Below, in pieces: positions 43,213 through 52,418 of a DNA stretch of 64,000 nt. The DNA is taken from assembly GCF_009915155.1 (NCBI RefSeq), contig NZ_JAABLM010000002.1:62001-126000 (forward strand), written 5' to 3'. Made by a program: the position numbers and the translations under genes. Source of the stretch: Flavobacterium ichthyis (GTDB taxonomy: Bacteria; Bacteroidota; Bacteroidia; Flavobacteriales; Flavobacteriaceae). Each line of letters starts with the position of its first letter. Positions within the stretch are counted from its first letter, which is position 1. Below the pieces are notes generated by a model. The model worked only from the letters and a program-made list of their open reading frames with translations. It ran no database searches and was not told the origin of the DNA.

Positions 43213-44330
43213 TGATTATAATTAAAGAAGCAAACAGTAAAAAGTTAATGAAGGAATTTGTAAAATTTCCTTTTAAATTATACAAAAACAGCGAAAACTG
43301 GATTCCGCCATTGATAGATGATGAACTCGAATCTTTTGACAAAAACAAAAATCCGGTATTTGAAAATGCCGAAGCCTATTTTTATTTAGCCTACAAAAAT
43401 GATGAAATAGTAGGCCGAATTGCCGCGATTATCAACTGGACGGAAGTTAAACAGCAGAATAAAAAGAAAGTACGTTTTGGCTGGTTTGATGTGATTGATG
43501 ACATTGAAGTAACGACAAAGTTGCTCGACAAAGTTGCTGAATTTGGCAAAAAAAACAATTTAGAAAATATTGAAGGTCCAATGGGATTTTCAAATCTTGA
43601 CAAAGTTGGGGTTTTAACGGAAGGTTATGACGAAATGGGAAGCATGATTACTTGGTACAATTTTCCTTATTACGTTACACATTTTGAACAACTTGGGTTT
43701 GTTCCTGAAAAAAAATACATTGAGAGTAAATTTCCTTTTTCAAACGTTGATCCTGCGGGATTTACAAAGGCAAATGAATTGATTAAAAAGCGATACGAAT
43801 TAACTTCCATCAATTGTACGAGTACCAAAGAAGTGATGCCGTATGTGGATAAAATGTTTGATTTGTTTAACAAAAGTTATGCACAATTGGCTTCATTTGT
43901 GTCGATTAGCGATGTTCAAAAAGAATATTTCAAGAAGAAATACATCAGTTTTATTAATCCAGAGTATATTAAATTTATCCAAGGCAAAAATGGAAATTTG
44001 ATTGCATTTAGCATTGTGATGCCGTCATTTTCAGAGGCATTGAAAAAAGCGAATGGTAAGTTGTTTCCGTTTGGGATTTTTCATTTGCTAAAAGCTAAAA
44101 AATCGAGTAAAGAAGTTTTATTTTATTTAATAGGAATTGATCCTGAATACCAAAATAAAGGCGTTACGGCAGTTATTTTTAATGAATATTATAAAGTTTT
44201 TGAGAAAAACGGAGTGAAAATTTGCCACCGAACGCCAGAATTAGAAGACAATCACGCCATTCACAACATCTGGAAACATTTTAATCCGGAAATTCATAAA
44301 AAGCGTTGTACCTATATTAAAAATTTATAA
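43212..44330 (+). CDS. GNAT-fold N-acyltransferase-like protein
   Basis: 372 residues, two GNAT-like halves. The start MIIIKEANSKKLMKEFVKFPFKLYKNSENWIPP and AYFYLAYKNDEIVGRIAAIIN form the first, GSMITWYNFPYYVTHFEQLGFV lies between, and VLFYLIGIDPEYQNKGVTAVIFNEYYKVF contains the acetyl-CoA binding motif (Q-x-K-G) of the second. Homologues are often annotated as GTP cyclohydrolase, but no such motif is visible. Substrate unknown. It is translationally coupled to the outer-membrane protein gene and ends at a terminator. Confidence 0.83.
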   Translation: MIIIKEANSKKLMKEFVKFPFKLYKNSENWIPPLIDDELESFDKNKNPVFENAEAYFYLAYKNDEIVGRIAAIINWTEVKQQNKKKVRFGWFDVIDDIEVTTKLLDKVAEFGKKNNLENIEGPMGFSNLDKVGVLTEGYDEMGSMITWYNFPYYVTHFEQLGFVPEKKYIESKFPFSNVDPAGFTKANELIKKRYELTSINCTSTKEVMPYVDKMFDLFNKSYAQLASFVSISDVQKEYFKKKYISFINPEYIKFIQGKNGNLIAFSIVMPSFSEALKKANGKLFPFGIFHLLKAKKSSKEVLFYLIGIDPEYQNKGVTAVIFNEYYKVFEKNGVKICHRTPELEDNHAIHNIWKHFNPEIHKKRCTYIKNL

Positions 44331-44364
44331 AAAAACGTCCTCAATATTTTTGGGGACGTTTTTT
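44330..44364. terminator. Bidirectional terminator
   Basis: AAAAAACGTCC pairs with GGACGTTTTTT over 11 bp around a 13-base loop, between convergent genes, with an A-run before and a T-run after the stem. Confidence 0.85.
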
Positions 44365-44386
44365 GGTGAATAGAGGATTTTTTATA

Positions 44387-45220
44387 CTACAATTTATTTT
44401 TAATTTTACGTAAATGTTCGGTTTCAATACCCCATGGGTTATCCCTTAAAAATTGGTAAATCTCTTTCCATTTTCCTGCCGACATTTCGTTGCTATTGTA
44501 ATCTTTCAATTTTTTATTGATTTCTTCAATATTAAAATGCACTGGATATTTTTTATAAAGGGCTTCGAAATAAGTTTTGGCGTCGTCAAGTTTTTCATCT
44601 AATAAAAGTTGAATTGCATTTTGATAATTTGCTTTTGCACCCAAATTTTCGTTCTGCTCAAAAGTCCCCATCAACAGCAACTCATTGACTTTTGCCTGTG
44701 CTTCTTTTGCCTTTGCTTCGGCCACATTTACTTCTGCTTCAACCGCTTCTTTTTTAGATTGCTCCATTTCAACTTTATGCATATTTTCAATCGCTTTAAG
44801 AATTTGTCCAAATAGAGCAGCTGTATTGTCATTAATATTATTTGACATACTCATTTCCGACAATTTATACAATGCATCGCGAAGCATGTTTACCGAAGCT
44901 GTTCGTTTACCCAATTCCGCAATTGCTTTGGTTGTGCTTAGATAGGCCGAAACATCCACTTCTGATCCAGCTTTAACGTTTGCACCTAAATCAGTCGCCA
45001 ATTTGGTTGCGACATCAGGTGGTGGTTCGGAAATTATTGCCAATTTCCCATCCTTTTCATAGACTAAACTTCCGCGCTTTGAGGCATCATACGAAAAATG
45101 ATGTGCAAAAATATTGCCTTTATCATTTTTTAATTCTGATAATTTAAAAGTTGAATTACAGCTTGTAAAAATGACCAAAAGCGATAAATAGCGTAGAGAA
45201 CTTTTTAATTTGTCGTTCAT
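44387..45220 (-). CDS. Lipoprotein with a coiled coil
   Basis: 277 residues with a signal peptide and probable lipobox IFTSC. The middle (about 150-190, MHKVEMEQSKKEAVEAEVNVAEAKAKEAQAKV) is a long alanine/glutamate coiled coil; the C-terminus (LLLDEKLDDAKTYFEALYKKYPVHFNIEEI) resembles a TPR-like helical repeat. I do not recognise the family. It is the last gene of the three-gene operon that begins with the T9SS-type beta-propeller gene, 52 bp upstream of it. Confidence 0.75.
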   Translation of the reverse strand: MNDKLKSSLRYLSLLVIFTSCNSTFKLSELKNDKGNIFAHHFSYDASKRGSLVYEKDGKLAIISEPPPDVATKLATDLGANVKAGSEVDVSAYLSTTKAIAELGKRTASVNMLRDALYKLSEMSMSNNINDNTAALFGQILKAIENMHKVEMEQSKKEAVEAEVNVAEAKAKEAQAKVNELLLMGTFEQNENLGAKANYQNAIQLLLDEKLDDAKTYFEALYKKYPVHFNIEEINKKLKDYNSNEMSAGKWKEIYQFLRDNPWGIETEHLRKIKNKL

Positions 45221-45272
45221 AATATTTCGATTTTAGGTGTATAAAAAATAATAGGAGAAGAATTTTAAAAAA

Positions 45273-45983
45273 TTACTTGTATGTAGAAATCAACGCATTA
45301 AGCGTATTGCCCAAAACTTTGATGCTTTCGGCTTGTTCTTGTGCTCGTTTCCTATCATTTTCGGCTTTTTGAATTTTGAGATGTTCGGCCTCGGCTAAAT
45401 CTTTCGCTTCTTGGATTTTTCGCTCTTCTTTTTCCTTTTCAATTTGCGAAATCGGCTTTTGTGATAAATGATTATAAAAATTTAGTTTGTCGCCGTTTTT
45501 GTACACCAATTTAAAATACAAATCGCCACTTTCTATTTGATCCTTTAACAATTCATCAATATTAAAAGTAAATCCGTAAACTGTTCCGGTAAAAGGTAAG
45601 ATTGTTTCCTTAAAATTTGTACTGTCTTTTGGTGTTGGTTTTTTATAAGTATAACGATATTCAATGCCTTCAATCTGGAAATGAAATTTGGCATTGTTAT
45701 TGGCAACAAGCGTGTCCACAATTTTAATTTCGCGTTTGTAAACATCGTTAAAAACAATATTGTGATTTTGATAACTATATTCTTTTGCTTCCATCCTAAT
45801 TTTAGGTCCCTTAATCATCATCAAGAAAGTTTCTTGTTTTACACACTCTTTATTGAAAGGTTCAAAATCTTCTAAAAAAGTATCAAATTTTTGGAAATGA
45901 TACCCTGTTGAATGGTACTTTGCAACTTGTGCCCAAACTGTAAAACAGTTAATAAAGAGAAACAATGTGATATAATTTTTCAT
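45273..45983 (-). CDS. Secreted protein with a C-terminal charged helix
   Basis: 236 residues with a signal peptide (MKNYITLFLFINCFTVWAQ). Beta-rich body (about 25-180) with KGPKIRMEAKEYSYQNHN and TVYGFTFNIDELL, then a strongly charged helix (KEKEERKIQEAKDLAEAEHL) and a last helix. I see no known domain. It follows the T9SS-type gene by 13 bp, so the two are in one operon and may act at the same surface. Confidence 0.75.
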   Translation of the reverse strand: MKNYITLFLFINCFTVWAQVAKYHSTGYHFQKFDTFLEDFEPFNKECVKQETFLMMIKGPKIRMEAKEYSYQNHNIVFNDVYKREIKIVDTLVANNNAKFHFQIEGIEYRYTYKKPTPKDSTNFKETILPFTGTVYGFTFNIDELLKDQIESGDLYFKLVYKNGDKLNFYNHLSQKPISQIEKEKEERKIQEAKDLAEAEHLKIQKAENDRKRAQEQAESIKVLGNTLNALISTYK

Positions 45984-45996
45984 AAAAAAAGTTCAT

Positions 45997-47475
45997 TTAA
46001 TTTTTTACCACTTTTGCATGAAATTCCTTACCATTTTGATGCAATCCTTTTAAAATATAATTTCCGGTTGAAAGTTGAGAAATATCAATTTTTGAATAGC
46101 TTCCTGGGAATGATTTTAAGATTCTTCCGGTGATATCAATTACTGAAATGTTTTTGAGTTCTTCAGAAAAGTTCAGGGTTTCAGTTGTTGGGTTTGGGTA
46201 AATTTTTAGGGTATTGTTTTTAACCGTTGGCAGGGATAAAACGGAACTAAGATTGTAGCGGGCTAACGAGACGGTTCCTGAAGACGAATATCCCATTGCG
46301 TAAATTTTTCCGGTACTATAATCTATTGCAGAGTGAACGTAACTAGTATGGTTTACAATCGTGGATTGAAAACTTGCAAAGCCTGAGGTTCCAAATGTAG
46401 TATCGAGTGTGCCGTCAGAATTTAATCTAGATAGTACAATTTCTGATTCACCGTTTGCAGGTCTGGATCTTCCGGCTAAAATTATTTTAAAATCGTTTGT
46501 TCCGTAATCATGCTTGTTTAAACTGGTTACATTGTCATAATATAAATTTGGATAATCTAACGAAAGAATTCCATTGTTAGCAAAACTATTATCTAAACTA
46601 CCAGACGCTAACTTTTTTACTACCATAAATTTATTACTGGTATTCATCCCAAAAATGTAAGAAGTATTGCTCAAGTCATCGAGGAAAAAACCTGGAATTG
46701 TATAGCTTGAAGACCCTGAAACTTGCAGTACATATCCAAAATCTTGGGCTCCAGTTGTAGAAAATTTTACCACAAATGACTGATAAGCTCCCGCAAAATT
46801 TTTGTAACCATGAATAAAAATTGAACCATTTTCATCTGTACTAACATTATTTAAGTCAACAGTTTGTGAAGGATTAAAAAAAAAGCTTTTTGGGTTTCCG
46901 CCATTAAAGGTAGTATCAAAAGTTCCGTTTGGATTCAACCGGTAAATTTTTCCGCCTGTGTTACTGAAAGCCACATCGTTAGCTCGAACAATCAAAATTT
47001 TATAATTTGCCCAATCATAAGTTACCGATGCAAACTTAAAGTTATTATTTACTTCGTATTCTAAAATCCCATTAGTTCCAAATCCTGGTGCGAATGAACC
47101 ATTATCTAAGATACGAGCCACTTTTCCACTCATGGAGGAAAGTACTAAATAGCCCCATCCTGTTCCATTATCAAAAATGCAAAATGATGCCGGAGACTCA
47201 TTAGCATTTCCGAAATCAATTTCTTTAACACCGTCGGTATCGAAGGTTGTATCTAATGATCCGTCAGTATTAAATCTTACCAAAATAGGAATTCCAGCTG
47301 TATTCCTTCCTAAGGCGACAATTTTATTGTTATAATCAGCTTTCATACTGATGAAGCTACTAAAGATAGAATAATTTACCCGACCGGAAGTGCCAAATGT
47401 AACATCAGTAATTCCATCCTGTGCAAATGAAAATCTTGATAACAATAATGCTAAAAAAAATAGTTTTGTTTTCAT
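45997..47475 (-). CDS. Surface beta-propeller with delta-60 repeats and T9SS type A sorting domain
   Basis: 492 residues. Signal peptide (MKTKLFFLALLLSRFSFAQ), then at least five delta-60 repeats of the pattern DGSLDTTFDTDGV, NGTFDTTFNGG and DGTLDTTFGTSGF. The C-terminus is a T9SS sorting domain: IYPNPTTETLNFSEEL, VIDITGRILKSF, and a final KVVKN. It is therefore exported by the type IX secretion system and probably displayed at the cell surface. Delta-60 repeats are thought to form propellers, role unknown. It is the first gene of a three-gene operon, divergent from a histidine kinase/response regulator pair that probably controls it. Confidence 0.92.
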   Translation of the reverse strand: MKTKLFFLALLLSRFSFAQDGITDVTFGTSGRVNYSIFSSFISMKADYNNKIVALGRNTAGIPILVRFNTDGSLDTTFDTDGVKEIDFGNANESPASFCIFDNGTGWGYLVLSSMSGKVARILDNGSFAPGFGTNGILEYEVNNNFKFASVTYDWANYKILIVRANDVAFSNTGGKIYRLNPNGTFDTTFNGGNPKSFFFNPSQTVDLNNVSTDENGSIFIHGYKNFAGAYQSFVVKFSTTGAQDFGYVLQVSGSSSYTIPGFFLDDLSNTSYIFGMNTSNKFMVVKKLASGSLDNSFANNGILSLDYPNLYYDNVTSLNKHDYGTNDFKIILAGRSRPANGESEIVLSRLNSDGTLDTTFGTSGFASFQSTIVNHTSYVHSAIDYSTGKIYAMGYSSSGTVSLARYNLSSVLSLPTVKNNTLKIYPNPTTETLNFSEELKNISVIDITGRILKSFPGSYSKIDISQLSTGNYILKGLHQNGKEFHAKVVKN

Positions 47476-47492
47476 AATTGTTGTATTTTTAA

Positions 47493-47500
47493 CAAAGTTA
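47493..47500 (-). promoter_or_regulatory. -7 box of the T9SS operon
   Basis: TAACTTTG matches TAnnTTTG on the minus strand, 17 bp before the ATG. No -33 box is evident at the right distance, as expected of a promoter that depends on an activator. Confidence 0.6.
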
Positions 47501-47524
47501 TTGCGCTGGAAATAATTTATAACT

Positions 47525-47560
47525 AGGAACTTTCCTGAATCTTCACTAGGAAAATTCCTA
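47525..47560. promoter_or_regulatory. Two palindromic operator-like sites between the T9SS operon and the kinase gene
   Basis: AGGAA-CT-TTCCT (47525-47536) and TAGGAA-AA-TTCCTA (47547-47560) are inverted repeats whose centres are 23 bp apart, about two helical turns. A further half site TTCCTA lies at 47579-47584 next to the kinase start codon. From the predicted T9SS operon start (about 47487) the centres are near -43 and -66. This spacing and position suit a dimeric LuxR-type response regulator binding on one face of the DNA, and the adjacent regulator gene is of that type. Confidence 0.65.
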
Positions 47561-47595
47561 ATGTTCAGCCGGAGCTTTTTCCTAATTTTAAGGTT

Positions 47596-49455
47596 ATGAA
47601 AGTGCTTACCATTTTTTTATTGGCAATTGCTTGTAACTCTTTTGGCCAAAGCGTCAACCGTACCATTGAAGTAAATGGTGGAAACTGGATTGAGGTTTTA
47701 AAAAGCGCCAGCTACTATATTGATTCAACTAATACATTGAACAACAACAATGTACTTGAACATTTCAAGGATTTTAAAAAAAATAATTCTGGCTATCTAT
47801 CATTAGGGAAACAACCTTATAATTTATGGCTTAACTTACAAATAAAAAACATAAACCCGCATAAAATATACTGGTTAAGCATTTACAGTCAAGCCGATAC
47901 AATTGTATGTTATGAAAGGAAAAATAAACAAAATGTTTTTGTTTTAAAAAAACTTTCTGATTATTCAAAACCTCCCTTAATGCGTGGTGATTTTAAGGTT
48001 CGGTTTCATTATTTTCCGTTTGAAATAACACAAAACGAAACTACAGAAGTACTACTGCTTGTAAAAAACCGGAAGCATTATACAAATTTTTATGCCGATT
48101 TTACTCCCCCACAAAACAACCTCAATTGGGAAAAAGAGTTTTATTGGATTATTGGATCGTTTGTATCGGTTTTTTTATTTATTGGCGTTTTGTGTTTAAT
48201 TTTTGGATTAACTATTAAAAACAAATTGTTCATAAAATATGGCTTTTATCTCTTTTTTATTGACATTTTAATTTTACAAGAAGAACTCTTCATTTCTTTA
48301 TTTGAAAACACATTTATCTATAGAATTTTATATGCCACACACTCCATTTTTATTATGCTTATTATTGTGAGCTTGTCTTTACAAATATTTATCACCTTAA
48401 CAAACATACAGATATACTTTCCTCTTCTTGCTGCAAATATGAAAAAATACGCAAAAGCCACTACTAGATTTGCCTTGATTATATTGCTAATTTGCATTTT
48501 TAATCCTCATTTAAACTTTCAAAGTAAAATTTTTAATTTGATATGGAATTTGGCTTTAGGCCTAAATATAGCGTGTACTGTAACCACTTCGGCTGTACTT
48601 TTTTTATATTTTTATTTCAAGAACTTAAAATTAACTGCTTTCGCTGTTTCGATTCTATACCTGCTTATAAATCCAGTAATTTACTATTTAAATTACTCGA
48701 AAATTATCGATATTTATAACATCTCATATCCAAATTACTATTACTACATTGTATTATTTGAAACACTTGCTTTAGGAGTATTTATCAGTTTTCGATTTAA
48801 AAATCAAACGAGTGCCAACATAAAGTTATTAAAAGAGAAGATTGAAATTGAGGATCATTTTAATAAAAAAATTAACGATACCGTAATTGAAACCCAAAAA
48901 AATTTACTTTCAAACTTATCTAAAGATTTACACGATGACTTAGGTCAAAAACTATCAGTAATAAATTTCTCTTTGGAAAATTTAAAATTAAAATTCTCTT
49001 CGGAGGAAATTGATCAGATAAAACAACTTTCGACCGAGATATCAAATTCGATACGAAATTTAAGTCACTGGCTTGATACTTTTGAATTTCAAGAAAACTC
49101 TTTGTATGAAATAATTACAAAAGATATTCTACGAATAAACAAATTATTACATATCCAAGCGTTTGTAACCCAAAAGGGCGAATTACAACTCAATACATCA
49201 GAAAAAATTATTCTATTCAGGATTTATCAAGAGCTAATGAACAACAGCTTAAAATATGCCCAATCAAACCGAATTAATATAACGTTATATCAGGATCGTA
49301 TTATTTTTTCGGATGACGGGATAGGATTTCAAGCAAATATTTCGGGGGGAATTGGTTTAAAAAATTTAAAAGAACGAGCCCACTTAATAAATTGGGAAGT
49401 AGAAAAAAATGAAACAGAAAAATTGGGTACTGTATTTAAAATTTTTAAATCATGA
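47596..49455 (+). CDS. Membrane sensor histidine kinase (7TM, HisKA_3)
   Basis: 619 residues. A signal peptide is followed by a 7TMR-DISMED2-like extracellular domain (about 20-175), about seven membrane helices (to residue 400), a linker and a kinase module of the HisKA_3 class. The phosphate-accepting H446 lies in DLHDDLGQKLS; the ATPase core is ELMNNSLKYAQ, DDGIGF and GIGLKNLKERA. It overlaps the response regulator gene by four bases (ATGA), so they are cotranslated. It faces divergently from the T9SS operon and probably senses an envelope or carbohydrate signal. Confidence 0.95.
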   Translation: MKVLTIFLLAIACNSFGQSVNRTIEVNGGNWIEVLKSASYYIDSTNTLNNNNVLEHFKDFKKNNSGYLSLGKQPYNLWLNLQIKNINPHKIYWLSIYSQADTIVCYERKNKQNVFVLKKLSDYSKPPLMRGDFKVRFHYFPFEITQNETTEVLLLVKNRKHYTNFYADFTPPQNNLNWEKEFYWIIGSFVSVFLFIGVLCLIFGLTIKNKLFIKYGFYLFFIDILILQEELFISLFENTFIYRILYATHSIFIMLIIVSLSLQIFITLTNIQIYFPLLAANMKKYAKATTRFALIILLICIFNPHLNFQSKIFNLIWNLALGLNIACTVTTSAVLFLYFYFKNLKLTAFAVSILYLLINPVIYYLNYSKIIDIYNISYPNYYYYIVLFETLALGVFISFRFKNQTSANIKLLKEKIEIEDHFNKKINDTVIETQKNLLSNLSKDLHDDLGQKLSVINFSLENLKLKFSSEEIDQIKQLSTEISNSIRNLSHWLDTFEFQENSLYEIITKDILRINKLLHIQAFVTQKGELQLNTSEKIILFRIYQELMNNSLKYAQSNRINITLYQDRIIFSDDGIGFQANISGGIGLKNLKERAHLINWEVEKNETEKLGTVFKIFKS

Positions 49456-50096
49456 TTAAGATTGTAATAATTGATGACCACGCTGTACTTCGAGAAGGTC
49501 TAATAAAGCTGTTAAATAATTTAGACGATTTCCAGGTAGTGGCACAATATGGAAATGGATATGAGTTCATTGAAAATTTTCCAATGCTAAAAAATACAGT
49601 TGATGTATTTATCTTAGATTATTCCATGCCAATTGTTTCGGGATTAGAAATTTTAGAAAAAATTCATAACGAGCTTGACGATGCTAATTTTTTAATACTT
49701 TCTCAAAGCATCGACTTAAATTTAAAGCATAAGTTTTACGCTCTTGGTGCAAAAGGATTTTTAACTAAAACTTGTTCGGCAGAAGAATTAAGGCGTGCCA
49801 TTCATGACATCGTTAACACAGGTTTTTACAACATTAAGGAAAATTTACAAAGTATTAAAAATGCTATAAATAATTTTAATATAGCCAGTTTACTTACAGC
49901 AAGAGAACTCGAGTTTATTAAATATTCATGTGATGAAAAAGAATATACTTACCAAGAAATGGCTGATTTGATGAACGTTAGCGCCAAAACAGTTGATTAT
50001 TACCGAAAAAATGTTTTTGAAAAACTAAACGTAAAGTCCAAATCTGGTTTAATTTTACAGTCTTATAAGTATAAATTGACTCCTCCTTTTTTATAA
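49452..50096 (+). CDS. NarL/FixJ-type response regulator
   Basis: 214 residues. The receiver domain has the acidic pocket DDH near the start and phosphorylated D56 in ILDYSMPIVSG; the conserved lysine is in GFLTKT. The C-terminal LuxR-type helix-turn-helix is LTARELEFIKYSCDEKEYTYQEMADLMNVSAKTVDYYRKNVFEKLNVKSKSGLI. Such regulators dimerise on palindromic sites; the two palindromes in front of the T9SS operon are the likely target. Its gene overlaps that of its kinase. Confidence 0.96.
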   Translation: MIKIVIIDDHAVLREGLIKLLNNLDDFQVVAQYGNGYEFIENFPMLKNTVDVFILDYSMPIVSGLEILEKIHNELDDANFLILSQSIDLNLKHKFYALGAKGFLTKTCSAEELRRAIHDIVNTGFYNIKENLQSIKNAINNFNIASLLTARELEFIKYSCDEKEYTYQEMADLMNVSAKTVDYYRKNVFEKLNVKSKSGLILQSYKYKLTPPFL

Positions 50097-50109
50097 ATTT
50101 AAAAAAAAA

Positions 50110-50577
50110 TTATTCATTACAATCTATCTTCAACAATGCAAAGTCGTTGTCAAACTTGATATTCTTGCGTTCTTTGACAAATTCTTTTCCATTGAGAATC
50201 GCCATTTCGCCATAGCCACGCAGAAGATTTAAACCTTTTTTCAAAAAAATTTCTTCACGCAGTGATTTGATTCCTTCCGATTCAAAATGGTAATTTAAAA
50301 TCAATGTGTCTCCTTTTATAATGCCGTCAAACGAACCGAAATTGCCGTCTTTTTGATAAAAATTGTAAACCAAATCACCAGAAATCTTTTGGTTTTCGCC
50401 ATAAATCAAAGTCAGCGAAATGCTGTCTTTGTTTTTCGCATAATGATAACATTCTTTAGCGGCAATTTTATTTTTTTTCTCTGGAATATTTTGGTTTTCT
50501 GGCGTATTTTCTTTTTTGTCGTTGCAGGAAATGATCATTAACAACAATAAAGCTATAAATGTGAGTTGCTTTTTCAT
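50110..50577 (-). CDS. Lipoprotein of unknown function
   Basis: 155 residues with a lipobox (LMIISC). The mature part begins with a charged linker (NDKKENTPENQNIPEKKNK) and has a beta-rich domain with AAKECYHYAKNKDSISLTL, GDLVYNFYQKDGNFGSFDG and LRGYGEMAILNGKEFV. I recall this pattern in small Bacteroidota lipoproteins without known role. It is convergent with the response regulator gene and follows the AOS-type gene on the same strand after a terminator. Confidence 0.8.
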   Translation of the reverse strand: MKKQLTFIALLLLMIISCNDKKENTPENQNIPEKKNKIAAKECYHYAKNKDSISLTLIYGENQKISGDLVYNFYQKDGNFGSFDGIIKGDTLILNYHFESEGIKSLREEIFLKKGLNLLRGYGEMAILNGKEFVKERKNIKFDNDFALLKIDCNE

Positions 50578-50620
50578 AAATTAAAATTTTCGATTCATTT
50601 AAAATTACGGAATTTTCCAT

Positions 50621-50650
50621 AAAAAAACCACTCCTTTTGAGAGTGGTCTT
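50621..50650 (-). terminator. Terminator of the AOS-type enzyme gene
   Basis: A 7-bp perfect stem ACCACTC / GAGTGGT with a 7-base loop and an A-run on the left, which is a T-run when read on the minus strand. Confidence 0.7.
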
Positions 50651-50671
50651 AAAAATATTTAAGGTCAAAAA

Positions 50672-51940
50672 TTATCTTTCTTCAGAAACGTCAACCGTTT
50701 TTTCCGAAGCAATAGCTTTATAAGTACCGTTTACTAATTTTTCTCTAATGGCTTCAAAAGCATCTAAAGTTTCATTAATATCTGCCAAAGTATGTGAAAC
50801 AGTTGGGATAATTCTTAACAAAATGATGCCTTTTGGAATTACCGGATACACTACGATTGACAGGAAAATATTATAGTTTTCTCTCAAGTCATTTACCATC
50901 ATCATCGCTTCCGGAATACTTCCTTCAAGGTAAACTGGAGTTACGCAAGTATTAGTATCACCAATGTTAAAACCTCTTGATTTCAATCCGTTTTGAAGTG
51001 TGTTTACGTTTTCCCAAAGTTTATCTTTCAACTCAGGCATTGTGCGAAGCATTTCTAAGCGTTTTAAAGCACCAACGGTAAAAATCATCGGCAAGGCTTT
51101 AGCATACATTTGGGAACGTAAATTATATTTTAAATAATCAATGATATTTTTATCGGCTGCAATAAAAGCTCCAATACTTGCCATTGATTTAGCAAATGTT
51201 GAAAAATAAACATCAATCCCATCTTGGCAACCTTGCTCCTCACCTGCTCCGGCTCCTGTTTTTCCAAGGGTTCCAAAACCATGAGCATCATCAACTAAAA
51301 GTCGGAAATTATATTTTTCTTTTAAAGCTACAATTTCTTTCAACTTTCCTTGTTGACCTCGCATCCCAAAAACACCTTCAGTAATTACTAAAATTCCTCC
51401 GCCGTTTTCCTCCGCCATTTTAGTGGCACGTTTTAGGTTTTTTTCTAAACTTTCAACGTCATTATGTTTGTAGGTAAATCTTTTCCCCATGTGAAGACGA
51501 ACCCCGTCAATAATACATCCGTGACTGTCAACATCGTAAACAATGACGTCATTTTTTGTAACCAAAGCATCAATGGTAGAAACCATTCCTTGGTAACCGA
51601 AGTTGAGCAAATAAGCGGCTTCTTTTTTTACAAATGCTGCTAATTCATTTTGCAATTGTTCATGAAGGGTTGTATGACCACTCATCATTCTCGCCCCCAT
51701 TGGATAAGCTGCTCCATATTGTGCGGCAGCTTCAGCGTCGGCTTTTCTAATTTCCGGATGATTTGCCAAACCTAAATAATCATTGATACTCCAGTTAAGA
51801 ATTTCTCTTCCGTGGAAAGTCATTCGAGGTCCAAGTTCTCCTTCAAGTTTTGGGAATACGTAGTATCCTTCGGCTTGCGAAGCCCATTTTCCTAAAGGTC
51901 CTCTGCTTTGTTGTATTCTTTCGAATAAATCTTTTACCAT
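50672..51940 (-). CDS. Alpha-oxoamine synthase family PLP enzyme
   Basis: 422 residues, PLP fold type I. NWSINDYLGLANHPEIRKADAEAAAQYG and ARMMSGHTTLHEQLQNELAAF match the alpha-oxoamine synthase family (KBL, BioF, serine palmitoyltransferase). VDDAHGFGTLG holds the aspartate, and STFAKSMAS the PLP lysine. It joins an amino acid to an acyl-CoA with loss of CO2. The N-terminal GPLGKWASQAEGYYVFPKLEGELGPRMTFHGREILN resembles the Bacteroidota enzymes for sphingolipid or sulphonolipid bases more than biotin synthesis, but I cannot separate these by eye. It stands alone, with a terminator after it. Confidence 0.88.
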   Translation of the reverse strand: MVKDLFERIQQSRGPLGKWASQAEGYYVFPKLEGELGPRMTFHGREILNWSINDYLGLANHPEIRKADAEAAAQYGAAYPMGARMMSGHTTLHEQLQNELAAFVKKEAAYLLNFGYQGMVSTIDALVTKNDVIVYDVDSHGCIIDGVRLHMGKRFTYKHNDVESLEKNLKRATKMAEENGGGILVITEGVFGMRGQQGKLKEIVALKEKYNFRLLVDDAHGFGTLGKTGAGAGEEQGCQDGIDVYFSTFAKSMASIGAFIAADKNIIDYLKYNLRSQMYAKALPMIFTVGALKRLEMLRTMPELKDKLWENVNTLQNGLKSRGFNIGDTNTCVTPVYLEGSIPEAMMMVNDLRENYNIFLSIVVYPVIPKGIILLRIIPTVSHTLADINETLDAFEAIREKLVNGTYKAIASEKTVDVSEER

Positions 51941-52083
51941 GATTGTATTGTATGTTTTGAAAGATTCAATTTTAATTTTTTCGACTGCAAAAATAAAGAT
52001 TTATAACGTATCTCAACTCTGATTATCAATTTATTTTAATATGGTTTTGATGCTTTTTTTTATCGAAAATAAAATCTTACAAA

Positions 52084-52118
52084 AAAACAAACCCGAGCTT
52101 TTGCCCGGGTTTGTTTCA
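52084..52118 (-). terminator. Terminator after the YtxH-like gene
   Basis: AAACAAACCCGAGC pairs with TTGCCCGGGTTTGTTT through ACAAACCCG / CGGGTTTGT, with loop AGCTTTTGCC. It sits 20 bp beyond the stop codon and has an A-run on the left. Confidence 0.75.
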
Positions 52119-52138
52119 ACTTGGTATCTTGTTAAATT

Positions 52139-52390
52139 TTAAATTGTTGCTTTGGCATTATTTAAAGCCTCTCCGGTAACATTTTTACCTTTTTCGATTG
52201 CATTTTCAGAAGTTGCAATGGCTGAATCTTTTATTTTCACTGCGGAATCTTTTATTTTTCCTGCAATATCACCAGCTTTATCTAGAATGTTATTAAAATT
52301 AACATAACCTTTTTTGTTGCAGATATATCCCATAACTGCAACAGCTGCAATTCCAGCCGCAATTCCTAAAATGAGATTTTTATTATTCAT
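52139..52390 (-). CDS. YtxH-like small membrane-associated protein
   Basis: 83 residues. One N-terminal helix (NLILGIAAGIAAVAVMGYIC) is followed by a helical tail with tandem copies of IKDSAVKIKDSAIATSENAIEKGKN. The layout is that of YtxH-type proteins: membrane anchor plus an amphipathic helix, found under stress. Role unknown. It follows the 50-residue gene by 28 bp on the same strand and ends at a terminator. Confidence 0.8.
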   Translation of the reverse strand: MNNKNLILGIAAGIAAVAVMGYICNKKGYVNFNNILDKAGDIAGKIKDSAVKIKDSAIATSENAIEKGKNVTGEALNNAKATI

Positions 52391-52418
52391 AGCGATTTTT
52401 ATTTTGGTTGGTATTCAT

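Noticed and set aside
47525..47560. Palindromes as a terminator
   Set aside because: The stems are only five or six bases with no T-run, and they lie between divergent genes, so an operator is more likely.
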